Shown: one piece after another, positions 55,232-64,000 of the stretch | Position numbering within the stretch: the stretch's first letter is position 1 | Layout of the letters: every line of letters begins with the position of its first letter | Position numbers and translations under genes: made by a program | Assembly (NCBI GenBank): GCA_030435675.1 | Contig: CM059624.1 | Span: forward strand, 15,090,769 to 15,154,768 | DNA length: 64,000 nucleotides | Direction: 5' to 3' | From: Steinernema hermaphroditum | Lineage: Eukaryota > Nematoda > Chromadorea > Rhabditida > Steinernematidae | Notes under the pieces: generated by a model | The model's database searches: none | What the model saw: the letters and a program-made list of their open reading frames with translations, nothing else | Told to the model about the DNA's origin: nothing

Positions 55232-56443
55232 ATGATAGAAATGTTTCATTCAGAAATGACAAGCCCTATGATAGTCTTCAAATTCAAACCGAAAGGCGAC
55301 GATTTATCTCCGCCGTTCGAATCAGAAGAAGTCAAAATTGGTCCATTTAACTGGCAAGCGCCCATAAGCGGTTCCTGGTCATCCTTTTCATTGCAGGAAA
55401 GCCACTGGAATTGATGTGTGTGTGAAGAAGCGCCTCAGTGTCAAGGACTTCCAGGTCATTTGCTCGGTGGACAACAAGAAGAGCACGATTTGGAGCTGCA
55501 GAGCCAAAGGAAGGGTGACGACATCAAACGGGAACCCGGATAGACTTGGAAACGACGATAAAATCTGCAAATTGGTGATTGCTTTGCGATCTTCGAATAA
55601 TATCCGGTCTCTCCTTGTTTTAGTGGACAGGTAGCTTTAATTTCCTCAAATCCGACGACCTGAACCGAAGTAGCAAGCTCGCCCTGAAGTGGGGACTGCA
55701 CAAAGATGAAATATACAACTACGAGTTGAAGCCTACCGCAGCGATTTGGGTAGAAGTTGAAGTCAACCTTATTAAGTACGATACATTTTATCCTATCGCT
55801 TCAAGGGTGTTGTTTAGAAGCCATTACGTTGACCTTTCGTCCTCAGAGAATGAGATGATCGAAGGTCCCGAGGATGCTGTAGGCGTTGAAGTTGCCGGAG
55901 AAAAGCTTTGGTTGTCGAAGAAGGTGAATCGCTGATCTCATACGACCTGTTCACCTCTCAAATTCCAGATTCTCAGCATTCATTCCCCGTTTTTCAAGGC
56001 GCTGTTCTCTCAAGATTTCAATGAAAAAGCAACGGAAACGTACGAATTGAAAGAAATCGAACTCAACGAATTTTTGCATTTCCTGGCGCTTGTGTACAAT
56101 GTCGACGCTCCTATTGACCGTAAGCTCTTGCTTAACTTCCAGATTTTTGATATGACTTCTTTCAGATGAATCAGTGTTTTACCTAATGAAGCTTGGCGAC
56201 TTTTTCCAGTGCGACGCGGTTATCCGTCGATGCGAGGACTACATTGTCAGTTCGGATGCGGCGTCGATGTGCCTGGCGAAGAAGATAGAGTTGTGCGATG
56301 GCTTCGACATCCCAACATTAGCTGAGGAGTGCGTGAAGAAGCTGACCATCGCAGAAGTTAAGAAGTATTTCAACACTGGCAACGACAAGAGGCTCTCAGA
56401 ATTCACCCGTGATCTTATGATTGAACGATTGTCTTCTGAATGA
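55232..56443 (+). CDS. MATH-BTB protein (BATH family)
   Basis: join(55232..55353,55397..55574,55624..55923,55969..56119,56166..56443), 342 aa. Residues ~12-165 form a MATH domain (VFKFKPKGDD, KIGPFNWKATGIDVCVKKRL, SVDNKKSTIWSCRAKG, LWTGSFNFLKSDDL, FYPIASRVLFRSHY). Residues ~185-290 form a BTB domain (GVEVAGEKLWLSKKILSIHS, PFFKALFSQDFNE, IELNEFLHFLALVYN, VFYLMKLGDFFQCDAVIRRC). The end (CLAKKIELCDGFDIPTLAEE) is the usual C-terminal helix bundle. BATH proteins link substrates to CUL3 ubiquitin ligases. Intron 1 is GC-AG (TG/GCAAGC...TTGCAG): only this join restores the MATH tryptophan. Four introns of 43-49 bp. An AATAAA follows at 56474. Confidence 0.9.
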
Positions 56444-56473
56444 TGTGATTGGTAGTGGTTTCAGTGGCTATTG

Positions 56474-56479
56474 AATAAA
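56474..56479 (+). terminator. polyadenylation signal AATAAA
   Basis: 31 bp after the MATH-BTB stop codon. Confidence 0.6.
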
Positions 56480-56660
56480 ACCGGTGTAATTGCTGTAGGC
56501 TCTTGGTTCACTTCTAGCGGAGGGCTGGGGGTGGTGAGGGCTTGAATTTAAATATCCCGAAATAACCTCCTCTCTTCTTATGTTTTGGATGTGTTTGGAT
56601 GAAATCTTTATATGTAGTTTCACAAATATAGTTCCTCTCTCTCGTAATATTTTGAATGTG

Positions 56661-58137
56661 TTAGAATGTGTTAAATGTGAAAATCAATATGAAATGCAAA
56701 AAAAGGGAGTTGCAATCTACAATATATCTATCCAAATTATCAACACGAAACAACCAAACGAAGCAACAATATGTCAACAGATAACTTAAAGAGGATCTCG
56801 GAATATGTAGACCAGCAAGAATGTCGTCTTTGTATGAAAAGAACTTGTGCAGCTCTCCCTCCATCATCTTCTCGAAGTCCATCCTCATGCACTTGAGTTC
56901 GAAAAGCTCTTCGGCGGTTAACTGTGCGACTTTCTTCGAATGATTTTTCTAGAATGGATAAATGCATTTCATAGAAATTAAGAAGGCGCTAATTACCGAA
57001 AGGTGATAAGGCATGTGTATAGGATCAGTGCGGAACTCACAGCCATCAGCAGCACACTTGTACAGCAACTTCAGATGCTGAGCAACGTGATATCTTCTCG
57101 TGGTACTACCGTGGACCATTTTGCCGCATTCTCTGCATTTCGGATCCTCTAGTAGGTTCTTATTGCTCATCTTCTTATCATCGAATCGAAGGAACGCTTC
57201 GGGTGGAAAGTACTTCTTTAGCTTTGTTCTGGCCTTCTTGTAGAATGATGCTTGCGTTCGTCTGAGTTTGTGATACTGCTCCTTATCCAGATGATCAGCA
57301 TGGAGAGCGTGGTTCCGCTGAAACAGTTTGCACCACTTAAGCATAGAACTGTTATTGTTGCAAACCCTTAAGTGATTTCTCAGAGCATGTGGTTTTATAA
57401 GTTTACCACAGCCTTCAACAATACAACTGCATGAGACTCCTTCGTGAGTTCCAATGTGATTTATTAAATATCGCACACCGGTAGCTTTCATCTCCTTTTT
57501 ACACAGCTGGCACTGGAAAAAGACAACCGTATCATACTTCAATTTTGGAACATACCTTCCATAACTCGATTCCATTTTTGATCGTCTTTTTCAGTTCAAT
57601 CCTACGCCAATAAGTGTACATCCTCAGAATCGATGACATGTCGATACCCATCTTCTCCACTCTGCTGGCGAACTCCTTCCGCGTCTCTTCACCGAATATC
57701 GCCTCCAGAACGTCTCGACGCTTCCGCTCGTAGAGATAGTAGAAGGTGGCCAGTTGTGGAATGATTTTTAGATCACTTGAGCCTAGCATAAAAAACGGAT
57801 TGAGGACAGGATCGGTGCACACTCACCTGTTCTTTTGATTTTAGCTTCCGCCCGCTCCTGTATTGAATCTTCATCGCCCTTCGCTGCTTTTGTGGTCCTT
57901 TTGGATTTCTTGTGCACCTCGACCATCGACTTCAGTGTGTTCTTATCGTACAGCTTCTGCAACTCTACGTATTTATGTAGAACACGTAGAAGAGGCTTAC
58001 ATCTCGCTGTTCCAACTCTCGACACCGTTCTTTTCCGAACATCTCAAGAAGAAGAAGCGGATTTCGGCTTTGACGAAGTTGTAGATCAAGCCATGTGCAT
58101 TAAAGGGTTGTGCAGAAGGCGGCGTCAGGATGTCCAT
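56661..58137 (-). pseudogene. LisH-like / zinc-finger protein, copy B (frameshifted)
   Basis: Same five-exon layout as copy A. Exon 1 starts MDILTPPSAQPFNAHGLIYN, but a 1-bp deletion after NFVK shifts the frame where A reads RHNPRLLLEMF. Later exons are open and strongly similar (KLYDKNTLKSMVEVHKKS; SDLKIIPQLATFYYLYERKR; CQLCKKEMKATGVRYLINHI; CRECGKMVHGSTTRRYHVAQ; ELHKFFSYKDDI). The C-terminus has lost the family stop and runs on through hydrophobic residues (SYLLTYCCFVWLF) to 56661. So either a recent pseudogene, an assembly error of one base, or a gene with a different first exon. Zinc ligands are all retained, which speaks for recent loss. Confidence 0.7.
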
Positions 58138-58270
58138 TTTGATCTGAAAAAGATCTTGAAACTGTTTGATGATCATACAGTTAGATAAATACCGATCTGA
58201 AAAGGAGATCATAGAAAGAAAATTATAGCTCGAAACAAGAAAATCAAATTAATGTACGGAAGTCCCAAGA

Positions 58271-58276
58271 TTTATT
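58271..58276 (-). terminator. polyadenylation signal AATAAA (minus strand)
   Basis: About 32 bp beyond the stop codon of copy C. Confidence 0.5.
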
Positions 58277-58307
58277 AAAAATGGCAAAAATTCAACGCCA
58301 ACAACCC

Positions 58308-60102
58308 TCAGAGCAGACCTCGGATTGGACCGGCAGGAATGTCATCCTTGTAGGGGAAGAACTTGTGCAGCTCCTCCTCCATCACCTTCTTGAAATCCGT
58401 CCTAATGCGCTTCAGTTCGAAAAGTTCAGTGGCGGTTAGATGTGCGACCTTCTTCGAATGGTGTCTCTAAAATGGGTGAATAAATTATAAATTTCATAGA
58501 AAATCACGAAAGTGATAATTACCGTAAGGTGATTAGCCGCACGTGAAGGATCAGCCCTGAACATGCATCCTTCAACAACGCACTTGTACGACAAATTCAA
58601 ATGCTGCGCAACGTGACTTCTTCTCGTGGTGATACCGTGCACCACCTTCCGGCATTCTCTGCACGTCGGATCTTCTAAATCGTTCTTATTGCTCATTTTC
58701 TTGTCGTCGAATCGAAGGAACGCTTCGGGTGGAAAGTATTTGTTTCGCTGTGCTTCAGCCTTCTTGTAAAATGATGCTTGCGTTCGTCTGAGTTTGTGAT
58801 ACTGCTTCTTATCCAGATGATCAGCATGGAGAGCGTGCATCTTCTGGAACAGTTTCAAATATTGTTAAATATGTTTATGATTCTCACGAACAAACCACTA
58901 AGTGACCTCTAAGAGTATATGCCTTCGATAGCTTGACACAACCTTCAACAACACACGAACATGAAATTCCTTCGTGAGCTGCAACATGGTTTAGCAAATC
59001 CCTTTCTCCACATGCTTTTCTTTCCTTCTTGCACAGGTGACACTAATAACATAATGCCACAATTTAAAGACTTAGCACATCACACATACTAGCCATATCT
59101 CGATTCCCCGCTTGACCGTCTTCTTCAGTTCAATTCTACGCCAGCATGCGTACATCCTCAGAATCGAGGGCATATCGATGCCCATCTTCTCCACTTTTCT
59201 GACAAACACCTTCCGCGTGTCTTCATCGAATATCGCCTCCAGAACGTCCCGCCGCTTCTGCTCATGGAGATAGTAGAAAATGGCCAGTTGTGGAGTGATT
59301 TTCAGATCACTTGGGCCTAATATAAAGATTGAGGACCGGATCGGTATTCACTCACTTGTTCTCTTGTCTGTAGCTTCGGCATTTAACATTAGAACGGCAC
59401 TGTCATTCAAATGGATCGGACCATTTTCAGTCGGTGTACTCTGTGGTCTCCGTTTTGGATCGTCATTACCACTCTCTTCATTGTCAAGTTCCACCACTCC
59501 CCGCCTCGAATCACTGCTTTCCTCGACAGCTTCCTTCTTAACCGGCTTCTGTCTACGGTAGTAAGCGTACAATCGTTGAATCTGGGGTATGGCGGCGCCC
59601 ATCTTCTCCACTTTGTTGGTGTATTCCACGCAGGTCTCTTGATCGAACATCGTTTCCAATAGATCGCTCCGTTTATGGTGATACAAGTAGTTGAAGACGG
59701 CCTGGTCGGGAGTGACTCTGTTTTCCCTTTGAGGTGGCTGTGGCTTCGAAGTTAAGTCGTCTTCAGCAAGCTCTCTACTTTCCACTGGATAAGCTTCGTC
59801 GGCGCTTTCCTGTTTTTCCTCTTGCGACTTCATCATTCTAATGTTAAACTGAAATTACATGTTTTACATCTGTTTCCTATTCTTCGCATACTGCTCTTGT
59901 GTACGCCGCGAGAAGAAGCTCTGGATCTTGGAGAGGAGTGTAGCTGTAGTCGTGGATGGAATCGTCATCTCCAAAGGAGTCGTTCGAAGATCCGTCGCCG
60001 GTGTCTTCGTTTGGCTCTTCCTCCTTCGGGATTCCTTGAAGCTGAAAACGTACGTTTTAGATGTGCTTTCTATTCGTCGCATACCTCATTTGCGTTTTCC
60101 AT
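58308..60102 (-). CDS. LisH-like / zinc-finger protein, copy C with new N-terminus
   Basis: Third paralogue; stop at 58308. From ATG 60102 (MENANE) a 43-bp intron leads to LQGIPKEEEPNEDTGDGSS...DYSYTPLQDPELLLAAYTRA, a second short intron to FNIRMMKSQEEKQES, then a long exon with a module RVTPDQAVFNYLYHHKRSDL...KVEKMGAAIPQIQRLYAYYR. After another intron comes the paralogous module (SDLKITPQLAIFYYLHEQKR). So module one of copies A/B is replaced by a different, related one. Zinc-finger exons follow (CHLCKKERKACGERDLLNHV; then KMHALHADHLDKKQYHKLRR; CRECRKVVHGITTRRSHVAQ). A stretch present in A and B (CNSNSP..VWCELFQ) is absent here; an intron using GTGGTTTG...TTCCAG would keep phase. Exon joins here are less certain than in copy A. 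Confidence 0.68.
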
Positions 60103-60169
60103 GAAAAGAAGCTCCGGATCCCGGAAATGGACAAAGTTACAGTCATAGAAGGAGCTTCAGCTCAGAAGG

Positions 60170-60239
60170 AATGAAAGCGATGAATTAAAATTTGGCGATT
60201 CCGCTTAAGGGTGAACGGGGCAGGACCTGCCGACCCAGC
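60170..60239. other. copy C upstream region
   Basis: Immediately upstream of 60102 the same frame reads DCNFVHFRDPELLFMENANE, echoing DYSYTPLQDPELLLAAYTRA; possible extra upstream exon. Confidence 0.35.
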
Positions 60240-60261
60240 ACCTATCTATTGGCCTGATTTA

Positions 60262-60362
60262 TGACCGCGAAACTGTTTCCGCAAACCTGGAAACCGTTTC
60301 CGCGCCCCGGAAACAGTTTTCAAGCAAAATCCGGAAACTGTTTCCGGAAACCGTTTCCTGAA
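60262..60362. repeat. cluster of GGAAACNGTTTCC palindromes
   Basis: Five copies or near-copies within 100 bp (GAAACTGTTTCCGC, GGAAACCGTTTCCG, GGAAACAGTTTTC, GGAAACTGTTTCCG, GGAAACCGTTTCCT), 160-260 bp upstream of copy C. A dyad array of this kind could be a binding site cluster or a decayed repeat. Confidence 0.6.
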
Positions 60363-61273
60363 CTATGACCGGCCCTTTACGCATTCCAATACGATTCCGA
60401 ATTTGATTCCTTTCCTTCTCTGTTCGCCTGCTATTTATCACACCGCTGCTCCCATGCAGTTGAAATTGTGGTAGTATGATAAAAGTGAGGAACGTTTACG
60501 TACATACGGTGGTCCGGAGCTAGCGGGTTATCATCCCTAAACTGCCCGTTAGCACTACTTGACCACCTTTTCTTTTAAATCGAAGCGATATTGTAACTTC
60601 AAGGTTGTGGAAACGGGCCTGGTTCTCAGCACGACCCCTGTTCTTTGTCTACGTCTCTGTAAACCGCTTATGTCTCATTAATCTTGTATGTCCCATTTAC
60701 CTGTCTATATCTCTATCTATTGCTTATTTAAGAATGCACAGGCCAGAGCGCTGGGTAAAAGATGTTTCCTTTGCAACGCCTTCCCTTGTTTTCCCTCATG
60801 TCCCTCCAGCCTGCTGATCCTGCGATCTCAAGCGATATACGACAAGATGCAGCTAACCTCTTTTAACTTCAGCCCTATCAGTAAAAGTCCTTAATTGCCA
60901 CTATCATACTAAGCATCACTTGAGCATGCTCATCGAGTTAAAAACGATAGTCGGAACAGACAGCAGGAACTTGAATGCTTGAAGCCATGCGTGAATTCCA
61001 CTTCTCTCCTTGTACCCGAGATATTTCTCTCTTTGTGTGGAAATAAACATGTCGTCGAATGGGTGAATCGGTTCAAACCTCGTCGGTTTGACAGATCTGT
61101 ACCACCCTCTCGCGCCTTAATCCTCAATTCAGGCAAATCGCTGCGTGATCTCGCTCATCGCCTCGACTCACCACCGAGAGAAGTGACACAACTGGCCACC
61201 TTTTAACCTATTTGAAGATCACAAGAAGGTGACAAGCACTATTAAACTACAGGAACATTTCCTAGAGGAGGCA
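60363..61273. other. intergenic
   Basis: No gene recognised. Confidence 0.4.
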
Positions 61274-61279
61274 TTTATT
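61274..61279 (-). terminator. polyadenylation signal AATAAA (minus strand)
   Basis: 23 bp past the stop codon of the small coiled-coil gene. Confidence 0.55.
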
Positions 61280-61301
61280 ATGCTAAAAACAGAAGTTATT
61301 C

Positions 61302-61652
61302 TCAGCCTTCCTTTTTTTCTTTCAATAAGGCGTCCGCCTGTGCACGCAGATCGGCGCACTTGTTCTGAATGAAGATCATGTCCTTGCGGAGTTGCCGAAG
61401 CCGCGGGATGTAGGAGGGCATACGGTCGATCTGAAATGCCATCATGGAGCTCCTGTTGGCGTGGATCTAGGCATACCACTTCTTGTATAGCCTGCATGTC
61501 CTCCGGCTTGAAAGTAGCCTCGTTACAAGCGCTCAGTCGCTCCAAAAGCTCTTCTTGCATCTTCCTAAAGATCCATAGAATCGAAGAAGAAGCGCTTCTT
61601 ACACGAGTTGGTCGGCCAACTGAAGGGCGGAAGCCGAATTCGAGGTCGCCAT
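61302..61652 (-). CDS. small coiled-coil protein, pallidin-like (BLOC-1)
   Basis: complement(join(61302..61430,61477..61564,61603..61652)), 88 aa, three exons with phases that fit and introns of 38 and 46 bp. Start MATSNSASALQLADQLVKMQ is preferred; an in-frame ATG at 61808 would add an Arg-rich, unlikely leader and overlaps the sur-2 start. The body (ELLERLSACNEATFKPEDMQ, then YIPRLRQLRKDMIFIQNKCA, DLRAQADALLKEKK) is a coiled coil. The end resembles the C-terminal part of pallidin (BLOC1S6; GLO-2 in C. elegans), where a Y..KL..IRKEM pattern precedes K/L heptads. BLOC-1 acts in lysosome-related organelle biogenesis. Other small coiled-coil subunits of BLOC-1/BORC are possible. Confidence 0.55.
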
Positions 61653-61806
61653 TCCTCGGGCCACCCTCGACGTCCTCTGCACTCCGTTCGCATCGTCTCC
61701 CGCCTCTCCTCGCCGCTGTGCACCGCCGCGCAATCTTAGCCTGACCTGTCCGCTCTCGGCGACCACCCACCGCGTTGCACATCGCGACGACGAGAAGCGG
61801 CGAGCC
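61653..61806. promoter_or_regulatory. bidirectional promoter region, 154 bp
   Basis: Separates the start codons of the pallidin-like gene and sur-2/MED23. GC-rich, no TATA seen; must hold both promoters. Confidence 0.5.
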
Positions 61807-63976
61807 ATGGCCGAGAGGATGAGCGCCTCTTCGACCATTCAGATCCATCTCCAACAACAAGCGGCACACCTTCAGGCGATGGCGGCCGCCTCTACTTCCG
61901 CACCTAACGCGCCGGCCGCCGTCGCCGTCGAGGAAGCGGAGAAGATGGACGAGGATAAGGAGCATCCCGATCTCGATCGTCTCCACGGCATGGGATTTGA
62001 GGTGGAAATGCTGAAATGGCTTATCAAGGCTCATGTGGTGGGTATCTCCGGGATTCTGGTCGCTGAAAAGAGAGTTTAGGAGGGCACCGAGTTACGGAGT
62101 CTCTTCTTCGATATCAGCATGGACATGGATGTCGACGAGATCGCCTGCGTCGAAGCCGTCCGTCTTCTGGGTCGTATTTCAAGAGTAAGTCCTTTATAAG
62201 CATGGCGATAGCTTAGTGGAGGAATTCAAGCCGATTATCTCTTGTTTTCCGAGAAGACCATAGATGATATTGTCCGTTTTTAGCCGCAGAGAGAGCTGGC
62301 ATGTGCCCAGATGGTGCAGCTGCTCTTTCAAAAGAAGGACATGCCGAAAGCAGAGGAAACCGACCGTCTGATAACAAAGATCATCATCAAAGCCTACCAA
62401 GAGGAAGTCATCACATTCTTGTAGGTCCCCTCCCGCGCAAACACAATACTCAACTCCATATTCAGGCAAGCCTGCGAGCTCCTCATCTCATCCATCGATC
62501 TCGCCATGACTTCTATCCCGATCGACCCGAAAAAGATCGACTTCATGACGGCTAAACTGCACGAGCTCGACTATAAGGGCATGCGGAACATAATGAAGAT
62601 GTTCGTCGAGAACTTCGCGAAGATCCCACCGCACATGACGGACCTGCAGCGCCTCCAGATTCTACCCGTGGAGAATCTGTTCTTGGAGCTGATCGACCGC
62701 AAGAAGAATCATGCTCCAGCGCTCTTTATCATCACGGAAATCACGAGAATGTCGTCGAACTCTTCGGCATTTATGCTTCCGGTAGGGGGCGATTCTGAGA
62801 TGCATTCGATTAGATGACTTTCGCAGCTGATAGGAGGGCAGCGAACTAGTGGCTTCTTCCCGATTGCTCTCTTTGATCATGACAGAGAGCCACCTACAAA
62901 TGGACCCGCGTTTTAGAGGGTCATCTCTAAGAGATCAGAGATAGGTAGCCCTTCAATCCTTGAAAGCTAAAAACGGTTCAAAGAGTGGAAATGCTAAGAA
63001 TCTTTCTTTGATTCCCAGGTCATGTCTCGACCCTCTAAGATCCCTAACCACTATTACAACGAATCGTTTCAGCGAATCGCGCGGAAGATCACCGAAGTGG
63101 TCGCTTCGTTCCGTCCGCTCGCCGAGATCACGACGATGATCGCCAGGACATGGATGTTCCCCATCACCGCCCACATAAACTTCAACGTGATCCTGCAAAC
63201 ATGGAAGCTATCCGACGTCACAAGCACTCGCCTCCACCTGAAAGGCCATCTCCCCTTCAACAACGAGTCCCTCGGCCCTCAAACCTATCTACAGTACATC
63301 CTGTTGAAACAGCCGCGAAATCAGGACGTCATACCGGTAAGAGAGTCCTGTCGGGGTCCCTATTTCCATCGCCTCCTAGTTCCTCGTGCGCCCGTCGACC
63401 ATTTGTGCAAGTCCGAAGCTCCAGTGCGACGATATTCTGCCCGTTCTCATTCTGGAGTCGATGCGGGCCATGGAGAACACGGAACTGACTCTTGAGTGCG
63501 ACGAAAACCAGTACACTTGGCGCCAGATCGCCCATCTATTCATATCGTGCCTATACTCAAATCACGCCTCCTTCAATCGGATCCTCAGCAAGCTGCACAC
63601 AATGCTCAAGAGCCACAACTTCCGTGTGGCCCGCGCGGAGCTCATGTGGCTCATCCTACAGTTCGTCGCCATCCGCATCGATGACCTCACCGAGGAGGAT
63701 ATGGTGGGCGTCGAGGAGCTCTACAATCTGCTTTACGAGGACGAGCCCACGTGGAGCGGATGCGGCACCGACTTCCATCGAATGTCGCGCTTCTTCGGAC
63801 CCGCGGCGATCTGGATCCAGTTCGAGAAGCGTGCTTCTGGTTCGGTGAAGGTGCCGCCGGTGCCCGAGAATCTCAAGGGATTCGTCTCGCAGATTCAGCA
63901 GCCGATGCCCTACTCCAATCAGGGCTTCCCCACTCCCATCGATGCTCTCGTCGCGGTGGCGGGAAATGCCTGTACG
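61807..63976 (+). CDS. sur-2: Mediator subunit MED23 (sur-2), partial, runs off window
   Basis: join(61807..62037,62080..62184,62284..62420,62466..62781,63019..63336,63380..63976...), 568 codons so far, all junctions in phase; a GTAACG donor follows 63976. The protein tracks MED23: KAYQEEVITFLQACELLISS, ELDYKGMRNIMKMFVENFAK (MED23: DYKGVRDLLK), HAPALFIITEITRM, NESFQRIARKITEVVASFRP, ILQTWKLSDVTSTRLHLKGH, LPFNNESLGPQTYLQYILLK, TWRQIAHLFISCLYSNHASF, RAELMWLILQFVAIRIDDL, ELYNLLYEDEP and FGPAAIWIQFEKRA. MED23 is a tail subunit that links Ras/MAPK-controlled activators to RNA polymerase II; in C. elegans sur-2 acts in vulval induction. The N-terminal extension (Gln/Ala-rich) is less conserved. Full length is about 1300-1500 aa in the family, so more than half lies beyond the window. 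Confidence 0.92.
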
Positions 63977-64000
63977 GTAACGAGTTTACATTTCTTTATC

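Noticed and set aside
61219..62034. 271-codon minus-strand frame spanning the divergent promoter
   Set aside because: Reads through MED23 exon 1 antisense and through the introns of the pallidin-like gene; the spliced model explains the sequence better.

Overview
The window looks like nematode nuclear DNA. Protein genes are split by very short GT-AG introns (about 40-50 bp, occasionally longer). Several starts lie a few bases behind TTTTCAG-type acceptors, as expected for spliced-leader trans-splicing. The gene content fits: MATH-BTB, F-box-like and zinc-finger families in tandem, a Mediator MED23/sur-2 orthologue, and many transposon remnants. I cannot fix the genus; the F-box-like and zinc-finger families are not ones I can place in C. 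elegans.

Layout. 0.2-0.75 kb: a small secreted Cys-rich protein. 1.4-21.8 kb: a cluster of six F-box-like loci (one pseudogene, one head fragment beside it) interspersed with two copies of an RTE-type LINE with target-site duplications, an element with Merlin-like ends, a mariner-like MITE, a fragment of prolidase and a fragment of a UPF1-like helicase. 23.4-23.8 kb: a small secreted protein. 26.0-28.3 kb: a well-preserved Merlin/IS1595-type DNA transposon with an 8-bp target duplication, about 240-bp repeat-rich terminal inverted repeats, a DDE transposase and a divergent spliced passenger gene for a secreted His/Gly-rich, acidic-tailed protein. 28.4-51 kb: gene-poor, dominated by tRNA-derived SINE-like copies, a fold-back element, hAT-type MITEs and inverted repeat pairs; I find no convincing host gene.

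51.2-60.1 kb: three paralogous LisH-like/zinc-finger genes (one apparently frameshifted), with a CCCH zinc-finger gene and a MATH-BTB gene between them. 61.3-64 kb: a divergent pair, a small coiled-coil protein resembling BLOC-1 pallidin on the minus strand and MED23/sur-2 on the plus strand, running off the window edge.

How the genes work together: F-box-like and MATH-BTB proteins are substrate adaptors of SCF and CUL3 ubiquitin ligases, both known for fast birth-and-death evolution in nematodes. The 1-22 kb block looks like such a cluster, with pseudogenisation, captured gene pieces and mobile DNA. The right end is ordinary conserved housekeeping sequence. Exon joins given here were checked by hand for reading phase; no homology search was run.
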